From the NCBI GenBank assembly GCA_016932145.1, contig JAFGDI010000263.1, forward strand, positions 1-12,894: 12,894 bases of DNA. The letters are read 5' to 3'. Source of the DNA: Sedimentisphaerales bacterium. GTDB taxonomy: Bacteria > Planctomycetota > Phycisphaerae > Sedimentisphaerales > SM23-30. Positions 1-7,153 of this stretch are shown one piece after another. The notes beneath the pieces are model-generated. The model had not been told where the DNA came from. It ran no database searches and saw only the letters and a program-made list of their open reading frames with translations. The position numbers and the translations under genes were made by a program. Every line of letters begins with the position of its first letter. Position 1 is the first letter of the stretch.

Positions 1-5
1 GAATG

Positions 6-34
6 GTAACACGCGACAGAGAAAAATATATAAT
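6..34 (+). promoter_or_regulatory. Candidate sigma-70 promoter for gyrB
   Basis: A perfect -10 box TATAAT lies at 29-34. A -35-like GTAACA at 6-11 matches 4 of 6 consensus bases, with a 17-bp spacer. Transcription would begin near position 41, giving an untranslated leader of about 75 nt before gyrB. Sequence upstream of the window is unknown, so a promoter farther upstream or read-through from a preceding gene cannot be excluded. Confidence 0.45.
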
Positions 35-53
35 CGTTTAATATTTATAAGTT

Positions 54-96
54 GCCCTTCGGGGTTTCTATGTGAGTGCCAGACTAAGGTACTCAC
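54..96 (+). promoter_or_regulatory. Two hairpins in the gyrB leader
   Basis: The first hairpin is a short CCC-UUCG-GGG stem (55-64), closed by a G-U pair at 54/65 and followed by TTT. The second is a 9-bp stem, GTGAGTGCC (72-80) against GGTACTCAC (88-96), with one G-U pair and a 7-nt loop. It ends 21 nt before the gyrB ATG. The pair could be a leader that modulates gyrB expression, or the tail of an upstream terminator. The gyrB start has no strong Shine-Dalgarno sequence. Confidence 0.4.
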
Positions 97-117
97 CAGA
101 AGATATATAGAAATAAA

Positions 118-2571
118 ATGAGCGAAGCAGAAAAAAACAATCAGAATGGTTCCGAAAATGGCTATGGTGCCAGTAGTATTACTGTACTTGAAGGCATGGA
201 GGCGGTTCGTAAGCGTCCCGAGATGTATATCGGAGATCGCCAGATACGCGGCTTGCATCATCTGGTAAGTGAGGTAGTTGACAACTCGATGGACGAGGCG
301 ATGGCCGGTTACTGTAATGAGATATCGGTCACTATAAATCTCGATGGCAGTGTCACAGTAGAAGACAACGGTCGCGGTATTCCGGTTGATAAAGAAAGAA
401 GTACCGGTAAGTCAGCGCTGGAAGTTGTGCATACGGTGTTACATTCTGGTGGAAAATTTGATAGTAATTCTTATAAGGTCTCTGGTGGTTTGCATGGAGT
501 GGGCGTATCAGTAGTGAACGCCCTGTCTGAGCGAATGGAAGTAGAGGTAAGCCGCGATAGTAAGATATATCGCATAGAGTTTAAGAAGGGCGTTACCACT
601 AATTCGATCCGTGAGGTCGGAGTATCAACGGCGACAGGAACGCGTTCGACCTTTAAGCCGGACGCATCAATATTTCCAGTGGTAGATTTCCGGTTTGATA
701 TGCTGGAGACCAGGCTCAGAGAACTGGCCTATCTGAATGCCGGAGTTAAGATAAATCTTGCCGATGAACGAGAGGGCCGCAAAGAGACTTATCATTACGA
801 AGATGGTCTGGCTCAGTTCGTATTACATCTCGGTGAGGGCAAAGAACTGCTGCACAAAGATGTCATTCAGTTCCGTCGTGAAGATGAGCAGAGCGGTCTG
901 ATCTGTGAAATTGCCATGCAGTATAATGCCGGCTATACCGAAAATGTGGTAGCCTTTGCCAATAACATTCACAATATTGACGGTGGTACTCATATTACCG
1001 GTTTCAGGTCAGCCCTTACCCGCACGATGAACAATTATGCCAAGAACAGTCAGATCGCCAAGGGCACACTGCCCGGCGGTGATGACTGGCGTGAGGGCCT
1101 GATCGCGATAGTATCAGTTAAAGTGCCGGACCCGCAATTTGAAGCCCAGACCAAGGTTCGTTTGATGAACCCGGAAGTAAGCGGCTTTGTCGAAAATGTA
1201 GTGAATCAGCTATTATCCCAATACATGGAAGAGCATCCGGATATAGCAAAGAACATAGTGCGTAAAGGTGTGCAGGCAGCCGAAGCACGAGCAGCAGCGC
1301 GTAAGGCGCGTGAGCTTACCCGTCGTAAGGGTGCGTTAAGCGGCGGCCATTTACCCGGAAAACTCAGCGACTGTTCCAGTCGTCAGGTAGAGCATACCGA
1401 GTTATACTTAGTGGAAGGTAATTCGGCGGGCGGCTCAGCCAAAGAAGGGCGTGACCGTAAGTTCCAGGCTATTCTCGCACTCAAGGGTAAGATCCTGAAT
1501 GTGGAAAAGGCCCGTCTGGACAAGATGCTCAGTCATGAGGAAATCAGAACGATCATTTCCGCTTTGGGTACTGGTATCGGAGTAGATGATTTCAATTTCG
1601 ATAAGCGTCGTTATGGAAAAGTTGTTATTATGACAGATGCTGATATCGACGGAGCTCATATTCGCACTCTGTTACTGACCTTCTTTTTCCGCCACATGAA
1701 AGAGCTTATTGACAGAGATGCTCTTTATATTGCTCTGCCGCCATTATTCGAGATCTCTCGTCGCGGCAATAAAAAGTATGTATTAAGTGAGCGGGAGATG
1801 ACCGAGTATCTCAATGAGGCTGGTCTGAAAAATTGTTCGCTTCTTATTCGTACCTCAGGTGAGGCAGATAAGGTAATTGCCGGTGATGAGTTTAAGCATT
1901 TACTGAGCCTGTTGGCCCAGTCTGAAGAGCATTTCAAGATATTTACCAAACGCGGTATATGTCCGCGTGAGTTCTTCGCCCAATTTGCAGATGATCCGCG
2001 TGGTTTGCCCGAGTTCCGTATCTCTGTTGGCACTCAGGATAGCTATTACTTTAATGAGACGGAATATTCAGCACAAAAATTACAGTTGAAAGAGCAGAAG
2101 GAAGCTAACCCTGAGTTTGATTATAGTTTCTGTGAAATGTATGAAGCGCGTGAGATGAATTTGCTTAAGGACAAGCTGGCAGAGTATAATATTTCCTTCA
2201 AGGACTATCTGCGTCTGGAAGAGCAGACAGTTGCCGGTGAACATATTGCCACTCGCTTTGCTTTGATAAATGATGAAGGAGAAGATTCTCATTCTATTGA
2301 TATACCCAACCCGCAGGGGATTATGCAGGGCATTCGTGACCTGGGTAGTAAGGGCATAGAGATCAAGCGTTTCAAAGGTCTGGGCGAAATGAATGCCGAA
2401 GAGCTCTGGTCAACAACAATGGACCCACAGAGGCGAACCTTACTGAAGGTGCAGATGGAAGACGCTGTTGAAGCCGACCGTCTGTTCTCAATATTGATGG
2501 GCGATAATGTGGAGCAGCGCAGAAACTTTATTCAGGAGCATGCCCTGGAAGTTAAGAACCTGGATGTGTAA
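118..2571 (+). CDS. gyrB: DNA gyrase subunit B
   Basis: This is the ATPase subunit of the type IIA topoisomerase that introduces negative supercoils together with GyrA. The 817-aa protein shows the full architecture. The GHKL ATPase has E52 and N56 in SEVVDN, D83-G87 (DNGRG) and GGLHGVGVSVVNAL near 123-136. The transducer ends with the QTK loop (Q344-K346). The TOPRIM domain has E433 and the DxD set D507/D509/D511, followed by the C-terminal gyrase B tail with RFKGLGEMN. An insert of roughly 170 residues between the TOPRIM part and the tail (about 555-735) resembles the long Gram-negative GyrB type (E. coli, 804 aa). The usual EGDSAGG motif reads EGNSAGG, with Asn at residue 435 (codon 1420-1422), equivalent to E. 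coli D426. No recF or dnaN is visible upstream because the window begins here. ParE is the main alternative, but the length and insert favour GyrB. Confidence 0.97.
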   Translation: MSEAEKNNQNGSENGYGASSITVLEGMEAVRKRPEMYIGDRQIRGLHHLVSEVVDNSMDEAMAGYCNEISVTINLDGSVTVEDNGRGIPVDKERSTGKSALEVVHTVLHSGGKFDSNSYKVSGGLHGVGVSVVNALSERMEVEVSRDSKIYRIEFKKGVTTNSIREVGVSTATGTRSTFKPDASIFPVVDFRFDMLETRLRELAYLNAGVKINLADEREGRKETYHYEDGLAQFVLHLGEGKELLHKDVIQFRREDEQSGLICEIAMQYNAGYTENVVAFANNIHNIDGGTHITGFRSALTRTMNNYAKNSQIAKGTLPGGDDWREGLIAIVSVKVPDPQFEAQTKVRLMNPEVSGFVENVVNQLLSQYMEEHPDIAKNIVRKGVQAAEARAAARKARELTRRKGALSGGHLPGKLSDCSSRQVEHTELYLVEGNSAGGSAKEGRDRKFQAILALKGKILNVEKARLDKMLSHEEIRTIISALGTGIGVDDFNFDKRRYGKVVIMTDADIDGAHIRTLLLTFFFRHMKELIDRDALYIALPPLFEISRRGNKKYVLSEREMTEYLNEAGLKNCSLLIRTSGEADKVIAGDEFKHLLSLLAQSEEHFKIFTKRGICPREFFAQFADDPRGLPEFRISVGTQDSYYFNETEYSAQKLQLKEQKEANPEFDYSFCEMYEAREMNLLKDKLAEYNISFKDYLRLEEQTVAGEHIATRFALINDEGEDSHSIDIPNPQGIMQGIRDLGSKGIEIKRFKGLGEMNAEELWSTTMDPQRRTLLKVQMEDAVEADRLFSILMGDNVEQRRNFIQEHALEVKNLDV

Positions 2572-2608
2572 TAGCTTTTGAGGTCAGCGTAAGTAAGTTA
2601 AATTATGT

Positions 2609-2639
2609 ATGGGTCCGCCAGGCGGACTCATGCTTTTTT
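2609..2639 (+). terminator. Rho-independent terminator of gyrB
   Basis: ATGGGTCCGC (2609-2618) pairs with GCGGACTCAT (2622-2631) over 10 bp, with one G-T wobble and a CAG loop. The stem is followed by GC and six T residues (2634-2639). It lies 38 bp after the gyrB stop and 5 bp before the end of the convergent MFS gene. On the minus strand the stem is followed only by ACATAATT, so termination of the MFS transcript here would be weaker. Confidence 0.88.
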
Positions 2640-2643
2640 AAAG

Positions 2644-3873
2644 CTATCTGGCATAGTTCTCTTTTTCTGTCGGCTTGAAGAAGATAAGCATTATCGTAAA
2701 ATATACCAGAGTCATGCAAAACGGCACTGCCCAGAAGTAGCGGAAATTTATTATGCCATCAAAGTTAAACCAATCGAGACACTGGCCGGCCATAATACTG
2801 CCCAGCAGGCTGGCAAACCCGGCATTAAGCATACTGAAAAGCTGATGGGCACTGCTGCGGGTTTCACTGGTAGTGTAGTTTTCCATAAAGACAAAAGTTG
2901 TGGTAACAAATAAAGAATAAGAAAAGCCATGGCAAAATACCGCTGAACTTACCAGCCAGAGATTGCCGCCGAGCATTAAGCCGCCGCAACGCCACAACTC
3001 TGTGAGCAAGCCTAAAAACAAAACTGTCTTACAGCCGAATTTCTTTATCATACCGCTTAGTATCAACAGGCCGATAACTTCAGGGATCTGACCTATGGCC
3101 ATCAGGGGCATAATATGCTCTTCCTGAACATCTATAGCCTTAAGGTAAATAGAGGCACCCACATAGTAATATTTACCGACAGCAGAGATAATAAAAAAGC
3201 CGATCGCGACCAGCAACATTCTTTTATTCCAGAATACCCTGAGGGCTGATAGTGAGATGCCCCGCTGGCCACTTCCAGTATGCAAAGGACGCCTGGGCAT
3301 GGTCAGGACATATATCGCCAGAAAAGCAGAGGTAAGTGAAGCAAGGGTAAAGCAATCGGGAAGTCGTTCCGGGCGATAATGACCAGAGCCATCGCGCAGC
3401 CAGAGATAACTGAAGGCTACTCCAACTACTATCCAGGCTATTGTTCCCCAAACGCGGATAAAACCAAATTTGCTCTTTGAGTCTGGTAAATGGTGAAACG
3501 CGATAGCATTTGATAAACCCAGAGTCGGGCCAAAGGCGGCGTAGTATAAAATATAGAGAAACAGCACATCATGGAAATCTGTGGCATAGCGAATAAAGTA
3601 CATAGCAATCGCTGCTATAGCCTGGCAGATTACAAAGAGCCGTTCTGCACTAATGAATCGATCGACGATCAGGGCACCGATAGTCGGCGTGACAAAAGCA
3701 CTTATCGACATGGCTGCATTTATAAAACCCGTTTGCTTGCCACTGAAATGCAGGACACTATTCATATACATGCTCATGATCGGCAAGACCGCGCCATAGG
3801 CCACATAGAGCAGGAACATGAGTGTGCACATGCGGGGCATGATAAATGGAGATGTTTTGTTTTCAGTTAACAT
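2644..3873 (-). CDS. MFS transporter, nucleoside:H+ symporter-like
   Basis: This is a 409-aa polytopic inner-membrane protein with about 12 hydrophobic segments and a short polar N-terminus, the size of a typical major facilitator permease. The stretch SKFGFIRVWGTIAWI, after the fourth or fifth segment, resembles the FGxIRxWGTIG signature of NupG/LacY-like carriers (Nuc_H_symport or MFS_1_like families). The loop between helices 2 and 3 reads GALIVDRF, a degenerate form of the usual MFS motif A. Substrate is unknown: nucleosides, sugars or an aromatic acid are all possible. The gene is convergent with gyrB. It shares a strand with rnhA but is separated from it by 232 bp of repeats, so it is probably transcribed independently. 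The ATG at 3873 has only a weak Shine-Dalgarno sequence; residue M12 is a possible alternative start. Confidence 0.85.
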   Translation of the reverse strand: MLTENKTSPFIMPRMCTLMFLLYVAYGAVLPIMSMYMNSVLHFSGKQTGFINAAMSISAFVTPTIGALIVDRFISAERLFVICQAIAAIAMYFIRYATDFHDVLFLYILYYAAFGPTLGLSNAIAFHHLPDSKSKFGFIRVWGTIAWIVVGVAFSYLWLRDGSGHYRPERLPDCFTLASLTSAFLAIYVLTMPRRPLHTGSGQRGISLSALRVFWNKRMLLVAIGFFIISAVGKYYYVGASIYLKAIDVQEEHIMPLMAIGQIPEVIGLLILSGMIKKFGCKTVLFLGLLTELWRCGGLMLGGNLWLVSSAVFCHGFSYSLFVTTTFVFMENYTTSETRSSAHQLFSMLNAGFASLLGSIMAGQCLDWFNFDGIINFRYFWAVPFCMTLVYFTIMLIFFKPTEKENYAR

Positions 3874-3902
3874 AATGGTAACTCATTTAACAGATGGGCG
3901 GT

Positions 3903-4099
3903 AAGACGCATAATTGTGCGCCGAGAGAATTTCATTTCAGGGTAGTTTATTGTATTAAGATGCATAAGTGGGCGGTTCTATGAATTACAAAGGAGGTAAT
4001 CATGAGACGCTAAAACATGCGTATCTACATGTAAATAAAGTTTTTTAGCCGGGAGTTAAACACCGGGGTATTTATGAGACGCATAATCATGCGCCTCTA
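3903..4099. repeat. Cluster of four 24-bp imperfect palindromic repeats
   Basis: The copies are 3903-3926, 3957-3980 (the most diverged), 4004-4027 and 4076-4099. All are 24 nt and in the same orientation, with spacers of 30, 23 and 48 nt. The consensus is GAGACGCAT-N4-ATGCGCCTCTA, which folds into a short hairpin with one or two mismatches. Relative to the 4076 copy the others match at about 16-19 of 24 positions. The unequal, unrelated spacers and self-complementary units argue against CRISPR and fit a REP-like dispersed palindrome family. The last copy begins 6 bp after the rnhA stop, so the hairpins could shape the 3' end of the rnhA transcript. I recall similar GAGACGCAT palindromes in intergenic DNA of other phyla, but could not check this. 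Confidence 0.72.
3990..4013 (+). other. Strong Shine-Dalgarno with a three-codon ORF, no gene follows
   Basis: On the plus strand AAGGAGGT (3990-3997) is followed 4 nt later by ATG (4002-4004). The frame stops after ATG AGA CGC at TAA (4011-4013). The ATG overlaps the third palindromic repeat, and both flanking genes lie on the other strand. It may be the relic of a gene start interrupted by the repeat, a minimal leader ORF, or a chance match. Confidence 0.3.
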
Positions 4100-4105
4100 C
4101 GGGGG

Positions 4106-4603
4106 CTATTCCTTATTGGCCAGGTAATAACTGTCAATACCAAGATTTCCGGCATCTCGAGTGTCGTTCACCAGTCTGTCAACTGCTTCGTTCCCGGCAA
4201 TGCCGATATGGGCTTTCACCCAGTTGAAATTTATATCATGTTCTTCAATAAGGTCCAATAACTCGCCCCAGAGATCGGGGTTTAAGGCCTTTTCCCGATT
4301 ATTTTTACCCTTACGCCAGCCATTAGCCCGCCAGTTAGCGGCCCAGCCTTTAGTGATAGAGTTAAAAACATATTGGGAATCAGTATAGAGTTTAACCCGG
4401 CAGCGCCTTTTGAGTGATTTTAACCCCTGAATGACGGCCATTATCTCCATGCGATTATTGGTTGTAAGCTGGAAACCGCCGGAGACTTTTTTGGTCTTAT
4501 CGCCGCAACGGAGAATTGCGCCCCAGGCACCAGGGCCAGGGTTAGGCGAGCAGCCGCCATCAGTATAAATTATAACTTCTGTCAGTTCCGGGGTTTGAGT
4601 CAT
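4106..4603 (-). CDS. rnhA: Ribonuclease HI
   Basis: This endonuclease cuts the RNA strand of RNA-DNA hybrids, removing R-loops and primer RNA in the cytoplasm. The 165-aa length is close to E. coli RNase HI (155 aa). All catalytic residues are visible: D15 in YTDGGCSPNPGPG, E53 in NNRMEIMA, D75 in YTDSQYV, H132 in VKAHIG and D142 in NEAVDRL, with the same H-to-D spacing of 10 as the E. coli enzyme. The basic, Trp-rich handle region KGWAANWRANGWRKG (residues 85-99) is present, as in handle-containing type 1 enzymes. The ATG at 4603 is preceded by an AAGGAAA-like Shine-Dalgarno, which supports the start. The gene stands alone, divergent from yjbQ. Confidence 0.97.
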   Translation of the reverse strand: MTQTPELTEVIIYTDGGCSPNPGPGAWGAILRCGDKTKKVSGGFQLTTNNRMEIMAVIQGLKSLKRRCRVKLYTDSQYVFNSITKGWAANWRANGWRKGKNNREKALNPDLWGELLDLIEEHDINFNWVKAHIGIAGNEAVDRLVNDTRDAGNLGIDSYYLANKE

Positions 4604-4645
4604 TTTTCCTTGTCTTTCCTTTTTTATTCCATTTTTGCGGGGCGT

Positions 4646-4674
4646 ATTGTAACATGATTAACTATAGTATTAAA
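4646..4674 (-). promoter_or_regulatory. Weak candidate promoter for rnhA
   Basis: Read on the minus strand, TACAAT (4651-4646) is a good -10 box. The hexamer 17 bp upstream is TTTAAT (4674-4669), only a 3 of 6 match to the -35 consensus. It lies about 43 bp before the rnhA ATG. Confidence 0.35.
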
Positions 4675-4749
4675 GTCTAAAGTTAGTCTTACAAAACAGC
4701 TTAATAATAACTCACCCGGGGGGTATCTCTGGGTATGACCATGCAGATA

Positions 4750-4778
4750 TTGTTTTTGTCAGGCAACTGGACTATAAT
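4750..4778 (+). promoter_or_regulatory. Candidate sigma-70 promoter for yjbQ
   Basis: The -35 box TTGTTT (4750-4755) and a perfect TATAAT -10 box (4773-4778) are separated by 17 bp. Transcription would start near 4785, giving a short leader that contains the AGGAGG ribosome-binding site at 4792-4797. The same promoter may also drive the YgiQ-type gene downstream, since no clear terminator lies between the two. Confidence 0.6.
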
Positions 4779-4810
4779 ATATAATATACACAGGAGGTGT
4801 GATAAAAAAA

Positions 4811-5209
4811 ATGATGACGACAATAGCTATAAAAACGCATAAACGCTGTGATATGCTGAACATAACCGAGCAGGTCCGCCAGTTGGTACAGGCCTCTGGT
4901 GTGGAAAGTGGTCTGGCGGTCATACATGTGCCCCATACCACTGCGGCGGTTACGATCAATGAAAACGCCGACCCTGATGTGGTGCATGATATCCTGCTTA
5001 CTCTGGAGGAGATGTATCCTAAAGACCGCAAGGGCTATCAGCATGATGAAGGTAATAGTGATGCTCATATAAAGTCATCGCTTTTGGGAGCAACACAGAC
5101 GGTGATCATAGAAAATGGCGATCTGGTTCTGGGAACCTGGCAGGGTATTTTCTTTTGTGAGTTTGATGGCCCCCGTAATCGTAGTTGTATCGTCAAGATA
5201 ATGGAGTAG
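4811..5209 (+). CDS. yjbQ: YjbQ/UPF0047 family protein
   Basis: A small soluble protein (132 aa) spanning the whole UPF0047 (PF01894) domain. Family members are trimers with a metal-binding pocket and have been linked to weak thiamine-phosphate synthase activity; their physiological role is unclear. The conserved stretches are present: HVPHTTAAVTINENADPDV (residues 39-57), HDEGNSDAHIKSSLLG (78-93) and LGTWQGIFFCEFDGPRNR (107-124). These contain the conserved histidines and acidic residues of the pocket. AGGAGG at 4792-4797 sits 13 nt before ATG 4811. A GTG at 4799 is in frame but only 1 nt from that site, so the ATG is preferred. The length matches typical members (about 132-138 aa). The YgiQ-type gene follows 119 bp downstream on the same strand. 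Confidence 0.92.
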   Translation: MMTTIAIKTHKRCDMLNITEQVRQLVQASGVESGLAVIHVPHTTAAVTINENADPDVVHDILLTLEEMYPKDRKGYQHDEGNSDAHIKSSLLGATQTVIIENGDLVLGTWQGIFFCEFDGPRNRSCIVKIME

Positions 5210-5237
5210 TATATTACTCTGTCTTTGACCGGCGGTT

Positions 5238-5297
5238 ATGGCTGTAAATAGAGAAGCAGGTGCAGGCGTCTCTGAAGTAGAAATCATAGATTTATAG
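5238..5297 (+). CDS. Possible 19-codon ORF between yjbQ and ygiQ
   Basis: ATG at 5238 opens a frame for the peptide MAVNREAGAGVSEVEIIDL, ending at TAG 5295-5297. Only GGCGG lies upstream as a weak ribosome site. The composition looks protein-like, but this is too short to judge. It could be a leader peptide for the YgiQ gene, a gene remnant, or chance. Confidence 0.15.
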   Translation: MAVNREAGAGVSEVEIIDL

Positions 5298-5320
5298 AGA
5301 GGCGCATAGCGATGTGTCTC
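5297..5320 (-). repeat. Isolated copy of the 24-bp palindrome before the ygiQ start
   Basis: Read on the minus strand this matches the 24-bp family found at 3903-4099 at about 18 of 24 positions. As RNA on the plus strand it forms a 10-bp stem, AGAGGCGCAT (5298-5307) with ATGTGTCTCT (5312-5321), with two G-U pairs and an AGCG loop. It ends about 8 nt before the preferred ATG of the radical SAM gene and covers the alternative GTG start at 5314, so it could limit ribosome access. Confidence 0.68.
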
Positions 5321-5328
5321 TATGGAAG

Positions 5329-7122
5329 ATGAATATTAAAACAACTGTAAAAAAACTCGTTAGTCCTTTACCTATGACTCTGGCTGAGATGCGTTCGCGC
5401 GGCTGGGAGCAGGCAGATATAATATTAATTACTGGCGATGCTTATATTGACCACCCATCTTTTGGTGTTGCCCTGATCGGTCGCTGGCTGGAGAAGCATG
5501 GCTATAAAGTGGCGGTGATCTCGCAGCCAGACTGGCGATCAGTAGCTGATTTTCAAAAGCTGGGAGCACCGCGTTTATTCTGGGGTATCACCGGCGGTTC
5601 GGTCGATTCCCGTTTGAATAATTATTCTTCGATGGGCCATAGACGCGGTCAGGACAGTTTCTCGCCCGGCGGAGTTGAAGGCTTGCGGCCAGATAAACCG
5701 CTGGCTGCTTATGGTACGCGAGTACGAGAGGCTTATAAAGATGTGCCGGTAATTATTGGCGGACTGGAAGCGTCTTTAAGGCGGCTGGTACATTATGATT
5801 ATATCGAAGATAAGATAAAGCGTTCTATCCTTATTGATGCCAAGGCTGACCTGCTGGTCTTTGGTATGGGTGAGATGCAGATATTGGAAATTGCCAACAG
5901 GTTATCCACAGGTTCTACAGTTGAGCAGTTAACTGATATTCCTGGCACAGCCTGGCCGGTTACTCGCGGCAGGGCGGTACCAGCCGATGCTGTTGAGATA
6001 CCCGGCGCAATGGAGCAGGACAAAGATCGTGACCAGGTAATAGTTGCCCACAAACTTTATCATGAGCAGGCGAACCCATATGGTAAGCCGGTTGTGCAGG
6101 AGCAGAACCCGGGTAAGGTAGTGGTTAATCCACCGGCGCTGCCGCTTACCAGTCAGCAGATGGACGAAGTGTATAATATGGACTTTACCCGCCGTTGGCA
6201 TCCGCTCTATGATAAAGCCGGTGGTGTCCCGGCTTTGGAACCGATTCAGTTTTCTATTACCTCGCATCGCGGCTGTTTTGGCGGTTGTAATTTCTGTTCA
6301 TTGTATTATCATCAGGGGAAGGTTATCAGCTCTCGTTCGATAGATTCCATTTTAGCAGAGGCAGATAAACTGCTGGCTCACCCTGATTTTAAAGGTACGA
6401 TCTCTGACATAGGCGGTCCATCGGCCAATATGTACGGTATGAAATGCGGTTGTGACAAACCCTGTCAGCGCAGCAGTTGTCTGTTCCCGTCTATATGTAA
6501 AAATCTGATCGCTGATGACAGTGCCGCAGTTGAACTTCTGGAAAAGGTGGTCAAATGGCAGGAGGATCAGAAGCGCAAGGTTAATGTTTTTATCGCTTCT
6601 GGTGTTCGGCATGATCTGCTGCTGCATAGTACCAAGCAGAGCAAGCGCAAGAGTCGTTATGCCGAATTGATAATTGGACATTTTACCGGCGGCCATCTCA
6701 AACTGGCTCCTGAGCATATTGATCCGGAAGTGTTGCGACTAATGGGTAAGCCATCTTTTTCGCTCTTTGAAGAATTTGAAGAAGTGTTTGAACGGCTATC
6801 ACTTAAGGCAGGCAAGAAGCAATATATTGTCCCTTATTTTATCAGTGCCCATCCTGGCAGCACAACAGATCATGCACAACGATTATATAAATATCTCGAA
6901 GCAAGAAACTGGAAGCTCAGGCAGGTGCAGGACTTTACCCCAGTGCCCTTAACTCAGGCAACAGCCGTTTTTGTAAGCGGTAAAGATGAGCAGGGGAGAA
7001 AGGTTTACATCGCCCGCGGCCGACAAGAGAAGAAAACGCAAATGGCATATCTGAAATATCATGAGCAGGGTAATAGAGAGCTGATCAAAGGCAAGGGTAA
7101 GCCCAAGCCGCGCAGACGCTGA
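5329..7122 (+). CDS. ygiQ: YgiQ-family radical SAM protein
   Basis: A large radical S-adenosylmethionine protein of the YgiQ family (UPF0313), whose substrate is not established. With ATG 5329 it has 597 aa. The N-terminal domain includes LITGDAYIDHPSFG, the start of the cobalamin-binding-like YgiQ N-domain, and the conserved VIIGGLEASLRR and HYDY stretches. The radical SAM [4Fe-4S] motif CxxxCxxC is GCFGGCNFC, with Cys 316, 320 and 323. A second cysteine cluster (373, 375, 379, 384, 390) follows, as in other YgiQ proteins. APEH and PYFISAHPG near the end also match E. coli YgiQ. The C-terminal tail is short and basic (KGKGKPKPRRR). An in-frame GTG at 5314 would add 5 residues but lies inside the palindromic repeat. 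Neither start has a well-placed Shine-Dalgarno. The gene may be co-transcribed with yjbQ. Confidence 0.93.
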   Translation: MNIKTTVKKLVSPLPMTLAEMRSRGWEQADIILITGDAYIDHPSFGVALIGRWLEKHGYKVAVISQPDWRSVADFQKLGAPRLFWGITGGSVDSRLNNYSSMGHRRGQDSFSPGGVEGLRPDKPLAAYGTRVREAYKDVPVIIGGLEASLRRLVHYDYIEDKIKRSILIDAKADLLVFGMGEMQILEIANRLSTGSTVEQLTDIPGTAWPVTRGRAVPADAVEIPGAMEQDKDRDQVIVAHKLYHEQANPYGKPVVQEQNPGKVVVNPPALPLTSQQMDEVYNMDFTRRWHPLYDKAGGVPALEPIQFSITSHRGCFGGCNFCSLYYHQGKVISSRSIDSILAEADKLLAHPDFKGTISDIGGPSANMYGMKCGCDKPCQRSSCLFPSICKNLIADDSAAVELLEKVVKWQEDQKRKVNVFIASGVRHDLLLHSTKQSKRKSRYAELIIGHFTGGHLKLAPEHIDPEVLRLMGKPSFSLFEEFEEVFERLSLKAGKKQYIVPYFISAHPGSTTDHAQRLYKYLEARNWKLRQVQDFTPVPLTQATAVFVSGKDEQGRKVYIARGRQEKKTQMAYLKYHEQGNRELIKGKGKPKPRRR

Positions 7123-7153
7123 CAATACTTATCGTTAACAGTTAACAATACTG

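Noticed and set aside
2605..2913. 102-codon plus-strand frame after gyrB
   Set aside because: It runs through the gyrB terminator and lies antisense to the MFS coding sequence; no domain or ribosome site.
3903..4099. Clustered equal-length repeats resembling a CRISPR array
   Set aside because: Units are self-complementary and diverged, spacers vary from 23 to 48 nt, only four copies exist, and no cas gene is present.
5204..5219. GAGTA...TACTC hairpin over the yjbQ stop as a terminator
   Set aside because: The stem is only 5 bp, AT-rich and overlaps the stop codon; no T-tract follows directly.
5902..5910. Perfect DnaA-box word TTATCCACA
   Set aside because: It is single, lies within the YgiQ coding region, and no cluster of boxes or AT-rich unwinding element accompanies it.
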